In this document: positions 35,437-44,606 of the stretch, in pieces
How positions within the stretch are numbered: the stretch's first letter is position 1
Layout of the letters: each line of letters begins with the position of its first letter
Assembly: GCF_015595025.1 (NCBI RefSeq)
Contig: NZ_JADNRL010000005.1
Location: 62,001 to 126,000, forward strand
Length of the DNA stretch: 64,000 nt
Direction: 5' to 3'
Origin: Halomonas sp. KAO
Lineage (GTDB): Bacteria; Pseudomonadota; Gammaproteobacteria; Pseudomonadales; Halomonadaceae
Notes under the pieces: generated by a model
The model's input: the letters and a program-made list of their open reading frames with translations, nothing else
What the model was told of the DNA's origin: nothing
Databases searched by the model: none
Program-made: the position numbers and the translations under genes

Positions 35437-35464
35437 AAGACGGCAGCCTCCGGGCTGCCGTCTT
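35437..35464. terminator. Bidirectional hairpin terminator
   Basis: AAGACGGCAGCC (35437-35448) pairs perfectly with GGCTGCCGTCTT (35453-35464) across loop TCCG, between the convergent permease and adenine deaminase genes; the ends give short T runs on both strands. Confidence 0.8.
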
Positions 35465-35489
35465 CGGTCATGGCGTTACTACTGGCCGG

Positions 35490-36482
35490 TCAGGCCTCTG
35501 CCAGCCGCCGACGCCACTCCTGGCGGCGCGCCTCACCGACGAAGGCGGCCTCGATGGCGTTGCCGGCCAGGCGCCGGAAGGTCTCCTTGTCCCAGCCGAA
35601 GGCGCGCTTGCAGGCCAGGAAGTTGGCCAGCATGCCGCCGCCGAAGTAGGCGGGATCGTCGGAGTTGAGGGTCACATTGAGCCCTTCGGCCAGCATCCGT
35701 GGCAGCGGATGCTCCTCGAGCCGTTCGACCACTTTGAGGCGCAGATTGGAGAGCGGACATACCGTCAGCACCACCTGCTCGTCACGCAGGCGGGCCACCA
35801 GGGCCGGATCCTCCAGGCAGCGCACCCCGTGATCGATACGACACACGTCGAGCCGGTCGAGAGCGTTGCGAATGTACTCCGGGGGGCCCTCCTCGCCGGC
35901 ATGCGCCACTCGCGGAATGCCCAGGCGGCGAGCGCGCTCGAAGACCTCGCTGAACGCCTCCGGTGGATTGCCCAGCTCGGCGCTATCCAGCCCCACGGCA
36001 TCGAGCATCTCCCAATAGGGCGACGCCTGCTCCAGCACCCACATCGCCTCGGCGGCATTGCGGTCGCGCAGAAACGCCATGATCAGTGCCGTGGAGAGGC
36101 CCAGCTCCCTCTCGGCCTCGCGGCATGCCAGGGAGAGCCCCTCCATGACGACCGCGAGTCCGACGCCCCGCACGAGATGTGCCTGGGGGTCGAAGTGCAT
36201 CTCCACATGCACCACGCCCTCGGCATGGGCGCGACGGAAATAGCCCATGGCCAGATCATGAAAGTCCCGGGCGGTCTGCAATACGCTCATCCCCTGATAG
36301 TAGAGGTCGAGGAAGGATTGCAGGTCACTGAAGTCGTAGGCGGCATGCACCTCCTCCACCGAGGCATAGGGCAGCGTGATGCCATTGCGCTCGGCCAGGG
36401 CAAACATCAGTTTGGGCTCCAGGGTGCCTTCGATATGCAGGTGCAGCTCGACCTTGGGCAGTCGGGTCAGGAAGTCACGCAT
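35490..36482 (-). CDS. Adenine deaminase (adenosine-deaminase-fold type)
   Basis: 330 residues. Metal site HLHIEGTLEP (His14, His16), then VEMHFDPQAH, VAHAGEEGPPEYI, CRIDHGVRC, TVCPLSNLRLKV and NSDDPAYFGGGM. The IEGTLEP motif (rather than DGSLRP) and the SNLRLKV and SDDPAYFGG segments are those of the adenine deaminases related to yeast AAH1, not adenosine deaminase. It converts adenine to hypoxanthine, the substrate of XdhAB, completing the purine block. It is convergent with the permease and ends 26 bp from the shared terminator. A strong Shine-Dalgarno is not obvious, but the start matches the family N-terminus. Confidence 0.9.
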   Translation of the reverse strand: MRDFLTRLPKVELHLHIEGTLEPKLMFALAERNGITLPYASVEEVHAAYDFSDLQSFLDLYYQGMSVLQTARDFHDLAMGYFRRAHAEGVVHVEMHFDPQAHLVRGVGLAVVMEGLSLACREAERELGLSTALIMAFLRDRNAAEAMWVLEQASPYWEMLDAVGLDSAELGNPPEAFSEVFERARRLGIPRVAHAGEEGPPEYIRNALDRLDVCRIDHGVRCLEDPALVARLRDEQVVLTVCPLSNLRLKVVERLEEHPLPRMLAEGLNVTLNSDDPAYFGGGMLANFLACKRAFGWDKETFRRLAGNAIEAAFVGEARRQEWRRRLAEA

Positions 36483-36564
36483 CGCTTATCTCACTCTCCC
36501 GGAACGGTATGGCCCCATCCTGAAAGAAACCGGGCCTACACGAAAGCCGCGCCTGTCAACGCTT

Positions 36565-38544
36565 CTACGGCAACTCACGCAGCGTCTCGGCCAGGGCCTC
36601 GCGGCGCACCTCTCGCTCGGACTCGAACGCCTCTCGCTGCTCCTCCAGCGCGGCGATCTCCTCCTCCTCGGCCTCGAGATCCCCGAGATAGCGCTGGCCG
36701 AGGTCGTTGTCGGTGCCTACCGCCGCCAGGTTGTCACGGATTCGTGCCTGGCGCTCGGCGGCTCGCGTCAGCCGCTCCTCGAGATCCTCCAGCTCGCGCT
36801 CCACCTCGGCCAGCGCCCGGCGACGCTCCAGCACTTGCTCGAGATGCGTCGCGGTCTCGCCGTCGGCAGCCTCTCGCCACTCGACAAGCTGGGTCACGCC
36901 GGCATTCGCCAGCGCCAGGCTCTGACGCCGCACCCGGGTCTCCCGCGCCACGACCTCACCACTCTCGCCAGGTGCCAGGCTCACTTCCAGGCGATGATGG
37001 CCGGGGGTGCTCTCAATCAGGGCCTCGGAGGCGAACTCCCAGCCACTGCGGCGGGGATGCTCGATCACCACCTCCCGGACCTCACGGGCATCATTCTCTA
37101 CCGCGTAACGCGTCATCCGCCGCGACTGGTGGGTGATCCGCAGGGCACCATCGACGATGACCATGCGCTCGAGCCGCTCCTCGGGGTGGGCGCTCTCGAC
37201 GATACGCACCTTGCGGTCGGCGGCGAAGCTGGCCAGACGCGACTCCCCGGCGGGAATCCCCGGCAGGTTGACATCACCCACGTGTCCCACTCCGGCGTCA
37301 TAGACGGTCACCAGACCCGGAGGCAGCCAGGCATCGGTGTCATTCTCCAGGCGCACCGCCGCCACCGGATGACGCTCGCCGCGCTCGGGCTGGTAGAGCG
37401 AGACACGGCGGGCCGGCACGGCGGCATCGATATAGGGCAGCGAGAGGGTCCGCCCCGCTGCGAGATCCACCGAGGTGGGGAGACGCCAGATGGCCGTCGT
37501 GGCGCTCTCGACCACCTCGGGGCGCGATGCCGGGGCAGACGGCGCCACCGCGCTGCGGCTCACTGCAGCGTCGCCATAGGCCATCATGGATTCGGCCTTG
37601 GCACCACGCAGCGCCTCCATGGCACCCTCGTCGGGCCGCACCGGTGCGATGCTGTCGGCAGTGACCGGCACCTCAGTGCGCGTTGGCCAGTAGCGCTCGA
37701 GCAGGCGCTGGGTCAGGGTAACCGGGGCACCGCTGGAGAGCGTCAGCGCCACATCGCTCCAGTCGCTGCCGCTGGCATTCTCGATCACCGACCACGCCTG
37801 CAGGCGAGCCTTGCCATCGGCCTCGAGCAGCAGTCGGTAGGTACTCTTCCAGACCGGAGCCGCCACCACATAGGTGAGCGACACATCACGTTCGCCCTCG
37901 CCCTCGAGGTCGATGGCGATGCGGCGCATCTCGTCGGTGCGGGCGCGACCACTGACCTCGGCGGCCTCGGCCAGGCGCTCACGCAGGTCTGGGTCCAGCA
38001 CCTCGAGGCGAGCATCGTCGCCCAGGCGCAATGTGGCCACGCCACCCTCTTCCTCGAGCAGCGACAGGGTCTGCACGGCGCGCCCGTTTTCGTCGCCGCC
38101 ATGCTCCGCGACACCCAGCAGCAGTCCTTCGAGGCGCTGCCCACCGGAGCTCACCCTTACCTTCACCCCTTGCAGGCTATCGGCCAGCCGGGCCACCGAG
38201 CCCAGATCCTCCGGACCAAAGGGGAGGCGACGGTAGGTCTCCTCAAGCGTCGCCAGGCCATCGAGGCTGAGTCCCTGAAGGCGTCCCGCCGGGTCACGCA
38301 CCACCAGGCTCTTGAGCACATCGTTGACCTGCTCCAGGGGCACCTCCAGATAGAGGGTGCCATCTCCCTCGAGACTGGCCCTGCGCTGCACCTCCGCCAG
38401 GCCGCCGGAGGAGAGCGTCACCGCCTCGACGGGCAGCCCGGCGGCCATGGCCGAGCCTAGTGGCCATGCCCCGGCCAGCAGGATGACGAGGCGAAGAGAG
38501 AGATGGCGACGGCCCCGCTCGGGTAGTGCGTCCCTGACAGTCAT
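36565..38544 (-). CDS. DUF4139 domain-containing exported protein coupled to cydC
   Basis: 659 residues with a signal peptide or anchor (RHLSLRLVILLAGAWPLGSAMAA) and the DUF4139/mucoidy-inhibitor-like layout: an N-terminal beta domain (LSSGGLAEVQRRASLEG), the DUF4139 beta domain (RDVSLTYVVAAPVWKSTYRLLLEADGKARLQAWSVIENASGSDW) and a C-terminal coiled coil (about 560-659). The family's function is unknown. ATG 38544 overlaps the cydC stop by ATGA, with AGGAG 7-8 bases upstream inside cydC, so synthesis follows cydDC directly. The upstream in-frame extension inside cydC is antisense-like noise. The coupling suggests a cell-envelope role linked to bd oxidase assembly, but that is inference. Confidence 0.88.
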   Translation of the reverse strand: MTVRDALPERGRRHLSLRLVILLAGAWPLGSAMAAGLPVEAVTLSSGGLAEVQRRASLEGDGTLYLEVPLEQVNDVLKSLVVRDPAGRLQGLSLDGLATLEETYRRLPFGPEDLGSVARLADSLQGVKVRVSSGGQRLEGLLLGVAEHGGDENGRAVQTLSLLEEEGGVATLRLGDDARLEVLDPDLRERLAEAAEVSGRARTDEMRRIAIDLEGEGERDVSLTYVVAAPVWKSTYRLLLEADGKARLQAWSVIENASGSDWSDVALTLSSGAPVTLTQRLLERYWPTRTEVPVTADSIAPVRPDEGAMEALRGAKAESMMAYGDAAVSRSAVAPSAPASRPEVVESATTAIWRLPTSVDLAAGRTLSLPYIDAAVPARRVSLYQPERGERHPVAAVRLENDTDAWLPPGLVTVYDAGVGHVGDVNLPGIPAGESRLASFAADRKVRIVESAHPEERLERMVIVDGALRITHQSRRMTRYAVENDAREVREVVIEHPRRSGWEFASEALIESTPGHHRLEVSLAPGESGEVVARETRVRRQSLALANAGVTQLVEWREAADGETATHLEQVLERRRALAEVERELEDLEERLTRAAERQARIRDNLAAVGTDNDLGQRYLGDLEAEEEEIAALEEQREAFESEREVRREALAETLRELP

Positions 38545-40280
38545 ATCGACTCCTTGTATAAATTCACCTGACCTTCGACCAGTATCAGGCGGTGATCGAT
38601 CCCGGGTGGGTCGAAATCTCCGCCATCCAACTGGTGTACGAGGTAGATCGTGGTGCGCCCCTCGAGCCAGGCATCCAGGCGGGGGCTCAGCCGCGCCACG
38701 GTGGCGGCATCGAGGCTGGCGAAGGGTTCGTCGAGCAGTACCAGATCGGGGTCCAGCAGGTAAAGCCGAGCCAGGGCCAGGCGTCGCGCCTGGCCACCGG
38801 AGAGGCGTCGCCCCCCCTCGCCGACTCGAGTGGCGAGGCCCGCGGGCAACGTCAGCGCCCAGTCGGCCAGCTCGACCCAGGCCAGTGCCGCCCATAACGC
38901 CCCCTCCTCCGCCTCCGGTCGGGCCAGGCGCAGGTTGGCGGCCAGGCTGTCATCGAGCAGGTCGATATGCTGGGTCAGCGCAGCCACTCGCCGGCGAAGC
39001 GATGCCTCTGGCCAGGCGTCCAGGGCCACGCCCCCCAGCTGGATCTCGCCGGCGCTGGGCGTGAGCTGACGCAGCAGCAGCCCCGCGACACTCGACTTGC
39101 CCGCCCCCGAGACACCACACAGCGCCAGCCGCTCACCGGCAGCGAGCTTCAGCGTGAGCCCCTCCAGAGCCGCCAGCGGCACCCCGGGATAGTGCAGCGA
39201 GACCCTGTCGATGCTTACCGAAAGAGGACCGGGGGGGGCGTCCCGGCCACTCTTCACCGCCGGCGGCCGAGACGCGGCCCCGCGCAGCCCGTTGAGTCGC
39301 CGGGCCGCGCCCCGGGTAGCGCCCAACCAGGTAAAGGCAGCGGGAAGCCCGGTCAGTGCCTCGTTCATGGCCAGCACCGCCAGGGACATCATCACCGCCA
39401 CCGGTCCGCTGAGCATGTCGGCCTGCCAGGCCGTGGCGGCGAGCCACAGCGTGGTGAGTGCCGCCCCTCCCACCAGCACCGCGACCAGGGCATTGCCCAG
39501 CGCCACCAGGGTCCCGAGCCATCGCTGATCCCGATAGAGTTCCGCCTCCAGGGCCTCGATCCGCTGACGATGATGAGCAAGGGCGCCATAGGCTTCCAGC
39601 TCCGCCATGCCCTGCATCTGCTCTACAAGACGCCCTCGCAGTGACTCGCGAGTGGTGACCTGGCGCCGACTGGCGACCATTCCGAGGCGCGCCTGGCCGA
39701 CCACCAGCCAGCCCCAGCCGATCAGCAACGCGCCTCCGACCACGAGCCCCGCCATGGGCGCCCAGAGAGCCAGGAAGCCCCCCAGCCCCAGGATCGCGAG
39801 CAGCGCCACCGCGGCCGGCGCCAGCAGCCGCAGGAAGAGGCTGTCCAGGGTATCGATATCGGCGGTCAACCGATTGAGCCAGTCGCTGGCGCGCCGCTCA
39901 CTCAGGGCGTGCGCATCGAGAGCGGCGATCATCCCGAACAGCCGTCCGCGCAGATCGGCGAGCAGTCGCAGCACCGTGTCGTGGTTGTAGAGTCGCTCCA
40001 GATAGCGAGCCACGGTTCGCGTCACCGCAAAGGCGCGGATGCCGCCTCCCGGCAGATAGACGTCCAGCCGTGCAGCCCCCCCTGCGGCCAGCAGCATGCC
40101 GGTGAGACCGGTGGCGGTGATAAACCAGCCGGAGAGCGCCAGCAGACCGATGGCCGACAGCAGCGTCACTGCCATCAACCCGGTGCCAGCGGCCAGCCGG
40201 CCACGGCGGCGTGCCAGCAGTTGTAGCCAGGGAGCCAGTTCGCCCCACAGGTCACGACGCCCCTCGACGGATTTTCTCAT
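38541..40280 (-). CDS. cydC: Heterodimeric ABC exporter subunit CydC
   Basis: 579 residues. An N-terminal six-helix ABC-exporter domain is followed by the nucleotide-binding domain with Walker A CGVSGAGKSS, signature LSGGQARRLALARLYLLDPDLVLLDEPFASLD (Walker B and D-loop). CydDC exports cysteine and glutathione, or imports cystine in some reports, to set the periplasmic redox state needed for bd oxidase haem insertion. CydC membrane features include LSAIGLLALSGWFITATGL and the GGGIRAFAVTRTVARYLERLYNHD motif. It overlaps cydD by 4 bp upstream and the DUF4139 gene by 4 bp downstream. Confidence 0.95.
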   Translation of the reverse strand: MRKSVEGRRDLWGELAPWLQLLARRRGRLAAGTGLMAVTLLSAIGLLALSGWFITATGLTGMLLAAGGAARLDVYLPGGGIRAFAVTRTVARYLERLYNHDTVLRLLADLRGRLFGMIAALDAHALSERRASDWLNRLTADIDTLDSLFLRLLAPAAVALLAILGLGGFLALWAPMAGLVVGGALLIGWGWLVVGQARLGMVASRRQVTTRESLRGRLVEQMQGMAELEAYGALAHHRQRIEALEAELYRDQRWLGTLVALGNALVAVLVGGAALTTLWLAATAWQADMLSGPVAVMMSLAVLAMNEALTGLPAAFTWLGATRGAARRLNGLRGAASRPPAVKSGRDAPPGPLSVSIDRVSLHYPGVPLAALEGLTLKLAAGERLALCGVSGAGKSSVAGLLLRQLTPSAGEIQLGGVALDAWPEASLRRRVAALTQHIDLLDDSLAANLRLARPEAEEGALWAALAWVELADWALTLPAGLATRVGEGGRRLSGGQARRLALARLYLLDPDLVLLDEPFASLDAATVARLSPRLDAWLEGRTTIYLVHQLDGGDFDPPGIDHRLILVEGQVNLYKESI

Positions 40281-41956
40281 CGGATGCGCTCCCCCTGCTG
40301 ATCGAGCATGAGCCGCCGGTCGGCCAGTGCCATCAGCGCCGGGTGGTGGGTAGCGATCACCAGGCAGCGTCCCTCGCCGGCCAGCTCCCCCAACGCCGCG
40401 ATGATATCCGCCTCGGTCGCGGCGTCCAGGCTCGCCGTGGGTTCATCCAGCAGCACCAGCGGGGCATCGCACAGGAAGACCCTGGCGAGCGCCAGCCGTT
40501 GAGCCTGACCACCGGAGAGCCCCGCGCCCCGCTCGCCCAGCGGTGTATCGAGCCCCTGGGGCAGGCGTGCCAGCAGCTCGCCCAGGCCGGCACGCTCCAG
40601 GGCCCGGCGCATGGCCCACACATCCGACTGCGGTGCCGCCAGGCGCAGGTTATCGGCCAGGCTGCCCTTGACCAGCAGCGGCCGCTGATCCATCCAGGCG
40701 TAGCGCAGCCCCGGCGCCATCCGCTGCCGCCCCCGCTCGGGGCCAACGAAGCCCGCCAGCAGCTGCAGCAGCGTCGACTTTCCTCCCCCCGAGGGGGCGC
40801 CCACCACCACCACCTCGCCGGGCACCAGGACCAGGTCGAGGGGGCCGAGCACACGGCCGCGTTGGGGATAGCTCACCGTGGCCGCCTCGAGGCGAATCAG
40901 CTCCCCCGATACGGCGGCGGGTGGCGCTTCTTCACCGCCACTTCCGCGCAGCTCCTCGACACTCTCGGCGAGCAGCGCCATCAACCCGTCGGCGGCGCCC
41001 AGGGCAGCGGCCCGATCATGATAGTGCTGGGAGAGCACACGCAGCGGCTGGAAGAACTCCGGAGCGAGCAGCAGCACCAGCAGGCCGCTGAACAGGGTCA
41101 GCTCAGGCGAGGGACCCAGCGTGATATAGCCGAGCAGACCGAACCCGACATAGATCGCCACCACGGCGATGGCCACCGAGGCGAAGAACTCCAGTACCGC
41201 CGAGGAGAGAAAGGCCACGCGCAGGGTGCGCAGGCTGCGCCGGCGATAGTCGTCGGCGGCGCCATGCACCTCGGCCGTCGCCTCCTGGGTGCGACCGAAG
41301 AGCTGCAGGGTGGTGATCGCCCGGACCCGGTCGATGAAGTGGCCCGACAGCCGCGAGACCGCCTCGAACTGTTCGCGATTGAGGCGCTCGGCCCCCATGC
41401 CCACCAGGGCCATGAACAAGGGGATCAGTGGCGCCGACAGCAGCAGGAAGAGCGCCGCCAGCCAGTCGAGCCAGGCCACCGCCACGAGCACGACCAGCGG
41501 CTGGAGTATTGCCAGGGCGAGCTGGGGGCGATAACGCGCCATATAGCCATCCAGGGCCTCGACCTGCTCGACCAGCTGGCTGGCCAATGACGCCGAGTGC
41601 CTGGTGGAGAGCCCCGCCGGCCCCAACCTGGCCAGATGATCGAGCAGTTCACCGCGTATCCGCCGTCGCAGGGCCAGGCTGGCAACGAGTCCCAGGCGCT
41701 CCTGGAGGAACAGCGCCAGGCTGCGTACCAGCAGCAGCGCCAGCATGCCCAGCGCCAGGGGAGTCAACCTCGCCAACGGCGCCTGCGCCACCAGCAGCTC
41801 GCTGATAAATCGAGCGAGCATCGCCAGCTGGCCCAGTGTGGCCAGGGCGGCCACCACTCCGGCGACGACCGCCAGAGTCAGGCGCCAGCGCTCATCGGCG
41901 GCATAAGCGGCCAGCCACCGGGAGGCCTCCCCGGCGGCACCATGACGACTGCCCAC
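40277..41956 (-). CDS. cydD: Heterodimeric ABC exporter subunit CydD
   Basis: 559 residues: six membrane helices, then an ATPase domain with Walker A GAPSGGGKST, signature GLSGGQAQRLALARVFLCDAPLVLLDEPTASLDA. CydD-like features include LQERLGLVASLALRRRIRGELLDHLARLGPAGLSTRHSASLASQLVEQVEALDGYMARYRPQ. It pairs with CydC. The predicted start is GTG 41956, three bases after the cioB stop (TAG-TCG-GTG), with no good Shine-Dalgarno, so translation probably depends on ribosomes finishing cioB. No alternative ATG exists before the first helices. Confidence 0.93.
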   Translation of the reverse strand: MGSRHGAAGEASRWLAAYAADERWRLTLAVVAGVVAALATLGQLAMLARFISELLVAQAPLARLTPLALGMLALLLVRSLALFLQERLGLVASLALRRRIRGELLDHLARLGPAGLSTRHSASLASQLVEQVEALDGYMARYRPQLALAILQPLVVLVAVAWLDWLAALFLLLSAPLIPLFMALVGMGAERLNREQFEAVSRLSGHFIDRVRAITTLQLFGRTQEATAEVHGAADDYRRRSLRTLRVAFLSSAVLEFFASVAIAVVAIYVGFGLLGYITLGPSPELTLFSGLLVLLLAPEFFQPLRVLSQHYHDRAAALGAADGLMALLAESVEELRGSGGEEAPPAAVSGELIRLEAATVSYPQRGRVLGPLDLVLVPGEVVVVGAPSGGGKSTLLQLLAGFVGPERGRQRMAPGLRYAWMDQRPLLVKGSLADNLRLAAPQSDVWAMRRALERAGLGELLARLPQGLDTPLGERGAGLSGGQAQRLALARVFLCDAPLVLLDEPTASLDAATEADIIAALGELAGEGRCLVIATHHPALMALADRRLMLDQQGERIR

Positions 41957-41959
41957 CGA

Positions 41960-42961
41960 CTAGTGGTAGCCGTCGCCGGGACGGACCTTGCCGCGGAATA
42001 CCCAATAGGACCAGGCGGTATAGGCCAGCACGATGGGAATCACGAAGAGCACACCGATCAGCAGGAAGAGCTGTGACTCCGGGGCCGAGGCGGCGTCCCA
42101 GATCGTGTAGTCGGGAGGCACTATCACCGGCCACTTGCTGGCCACCAGGCCCAGGTAGGTGAAGAGGAAGAGTCCCAGCGTCGCGATGAAGGGTTGCCCC
42201 TCCTGGCGCCGATGTACCGCCATCAACAGCCAGGCGGCACAGGCCAGTGCCAGGGCCGGCAGCACCCAGATCAGATGAATATGGTCGAACCAGCGCTGGA
42301 ACACCGCCGGATCCACCAGCGGGGTCCAGACGCTGATCATGGCGAAGGCGGAGAGCACCGCCAGCAGCAGGACCGGAGTGATGCGGTAGGCCCAGCGCTG
42401 GATCTCGCCCTCCGACTTGAGGATCAGCCAGGTGGCCCCCAGCAGTGCATAGCCGACCATCAGGCTGATGCCCGTCAAGACCGCGAAGGGCGTCAACCAG
42501 TCCATGGCCCCTCCGACGAAGACGAAGTCCTCGACCGGGAAGCCCTCGATATAGGCCCCCACCACGGCGCCCTGGGCGAAGGCGGCGACCGCCGAGCCCC
42601 AGCAGAAGGCACGGTTCCACCACACCCGATTGCGTCGCGACTTGAAGCGAAACTCGAAGGCGATGCCGCGGAAGATCAGGCCGGCGAGCATCAGGAAGAC
42701 ACCGATATAGAGGGCCGGCAGATAGACCGAGTAGACCAGCGGAAAGGCCCCCAGTAGCCCGGCCCCACCCAGTACCAGCCAGGTCTCGTTGCCGTCCCAC
42801 ACCGGGGCGACGGAGTTCATCATCACATCCCGAGCCTCCTCGCTCGGCGCGAAGGGGTAGAGGATGCCGAGGCCCAGGTCGAAGCCATCCATCAGCACGT
42901 ACATGATCACGCCGAAGCCGATGATCACCGCCCAGATCATGGAGAGGTCGAAGGATTCCAT
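41960..42961 (-). CDS. cioB: Cytochrome bd-type quinol oxidase subunit II (CioB type)
   Basis: 333 residues, the length of CioB (about 335) rather than E. coli CydB (379). Eight or nine transmembrane helices. Family stretches: IMYVLMDGFDLGLGILYPFAPSEEARDVMMNSVAPVWDGNETWLVLGGAGLLGAFPLVYSVYLPALYI. It completes the bd oxidase that reduces oxygen to water with ubiquinol. ATG 42961 follows the cioA stop with one base between; the frame from 43129 is a shadow of cioA. Confidence 0.95.
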   Translation of the reverse strand: MESFDLSMIWAVIIGFGVIMYVLMDGFDLGLGILYPFAPSEEARDVMMNSVAPVWDGNETWLVLGGAGLLGAFPLVYSVYLPALYIGVFLMLAGLIFRGIAFEFRFKSRRNRVWWNRAFCWGSAVAAFAQGAVVGAYIEGFPVEDFVFVGGAMDWLTPFAVLTGISLMVGYALLGATWLILKSEGEIQRWAYRITPVLLLAVLSAFAMISVWTPLVDPAVFQRWFDHIHLIWVLPALALACAAWLLMAVHRRQEGQPFIATLGLFLFTYLGLVASKWPVIVPPDYTIWDAASAPESQLFLLIGVLFVIPIVLAYTAWSYWVFRGKVRPGDGYH

Positions 42962-42962
42962 A

Positions 42963-44375
42963 TCACTGCCTCCAGGTTGGGGCCGCATCGTCATCGAAGC
43001 GGGCATTGGCTGCCGAGAAGGGCCGCTTGGCGTGGGGCGAAGGATCGGCATCGTCACCCGATTCGGGCAGCATGCCCTGGCGCACCACGCGAGTGAGATA
43101 GTAGAGGCCGCAGGCGAACACCACGGCATAGACCGTCATGTACCCGATCAGGGTAAACAGTGCCATGCCACCGGTCAGCGACGGGGTGACCCCCTCGGCG
43201 TGGGTCATGAGTCCGTAGACCAGCCAGGGCGCGCGGCCCGTTTCGGTCACGAACCATCCGGCCAGCACCGCGATAAAGGGCGTTACGCTCATCAGCCGCA
43301 GCACCTGCAGGTAGCCTCGCTGCCGATAGAGGCGGCCGCCACGACGCAGCCACAGCCCCACCAGGGAGACACCGATCATCAGCACGCCCAGACCGACCAT
43401 GACCCGGAACGACCAGAACACCAGCCATACCGTCGGCTGCTCATCCTCCGGCACCTCGCTGAGACCCGGAACCTCGCCATCGACATGGTGAGTCAGGATC
43501 AGGCTGGCCAGGTTCGGAATGCCGATCTCGAAGCGATTGTCCTGGGCCGCCTGGTCGGGCCAGGCGGCCAGCAGCAGCGGCACATTGGTATCGGTCTCCC
43601 AGTTGCCTTCCATGGCGGCGACCTTGGTGGGCTGGTGCTCCAGGGTATTGAGGCCGTGGAAATCACCGATCACCGCCTGGGTGGGCGTCAGCACGAGCAG
43701 CAGCCACAGGCACATGGAGAGCGCCCGGCGGTTGGCCTCGACATCGCGGCCGATCAGCAGGTACCAGGCGCTGACGCCCGCCACCACGAAGCCACCGGTA
43801 ACGAACGAGGCCATCACCTTGTGGGAGAAGCGCCAGGGGAACGACGGGTTGAAGATCGCCGCCGACCAGTCGGTGATATGGAACCGGCCATCGATCAGCT
43901 CCGCGCCGGCCGGGGTCTGCATCCAGCTATTGGCGGAGAGAATCCAGAACGACGAGATGAAGGTGCCCAGCGCCACCATGATCGCGGCGAACAGGTGCAC
44001 CCCCTGGGGCACCTTGCCACGCCCGAACAGCAGCACCCCGAGGAAGGCCGCCTCCAGGAAGAAGGCCGTGACCACCTCATAGCTGAGCATCGGTCCGATA
44101 AAGTTGGCGGTGGCATAGGAGAAGTTGCTCCAGTTGGTGCCGAACTGGAACGACATGACGATGCCCGATACCACGCCCATGCCGAACACCACCGCAAAGA
44201 CTCGGGTCCAGAACTGCGCGAGGCGGTCCCAGGCGGGGTGTTCCGTCTTGTAGAAGAGGCCGTTGAGCACGGCAATGTAGGATGCCAGGCCGATGGTGAA
44301 CACCGGGAAGATGGCGTGAAAGGAGACCACAAAGGCGAACTGCAGTCGCGACAGCAGAAGAGGATCCAGTTCCAT
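42963..44375 (-). CDS. cioA: Cytochrome bd-type quinol oxidase subunit I (CioA type)
   Basis: 470 residues; E. coli CydA is 522. The difference lies in the shorter Q-loop, as in cyanide-insensitive CioA enzymes. Haem ligands appear as His20 in FHAIFPVF, the His in WRFSHKVMASF (about 185) and the Met around 325-330 in FWSFRVMVGLG. The quinol and proton region SYEVVTAFFLEAAFLGVLLFG is present. A GAGG box lies 8 bases before ATG 44375. It is the first gene of cioAB-cydDC-DUF4139. The 230-bp upstream gap (44376-44606) shows no clear FNR/ANR box. Confidence 0.95.
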   Translation of the reverse strand: MELDPLLLSRLQFAFVVSFHAIFPVFTIGLASYIAVLNGLFYKTEHPAWDRLAQFWTRVFAVVFGMGVVSGIVMSFQFGTNWSNFSYATANFIGPMLSYEVVTAFFLEAAFLGVLLFGRGKVPQGVHLFAAIMVALGTFISSFWILSANSWMQTPAGAELIDGRFHITDWSAAIFNPSFPWRFSHKVMASFVTGGFVVAGVSAWYLLIGRDVEANRRALSMCLWLLLVLTPTQAVIGDFHGLNTLEHQPTKVAAMEGNWETDTNVPLLLAAWPDQAAQDNRFEIGIPNLASLILTHHVDGEVPGLSEVPEDEQPTVWLVFWSFRVMVGLGVLMIGVSLVGLWLRRGGRLYRQRGYLQVLRLMSVTPFIAVLAGWFVTETGRAPWLVYGLMTHAEGVTPSLTGGMALFTLIGYMTVYAVVFACGLYYLTRVVRQGMLPESGDDADPSPHAKRPFSAANARFDDDAAPTWRQ

Positions 44376-44606
44376 GGCGCTTGCCTCGTTACGCTGTTAA
44401 CTCGAGAAGGTCGCAAGGGGGTGCATGGATGCACGCCTCCTGGACACCTGGGAACAGTCAAAGCCTAGCAGGTCCGAGTGAAACGAGGGCCGCGATCAGT
44501 CGGCCACCGCTACCCACTCGGTTTCCTATCAGCATACGCTCATTCACCAGTGACCCACAGTGTAAGAAGCCTTTCAGGGGGGAGTCGCATTGTCGCAGTC
44601 GGCGGG

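Noticed and set aside
44376-44606. FNR/ANR site upstream of cioA
   Set aside because: No TTGAT-N4-ATCAA-like sequence could be found in the gap.
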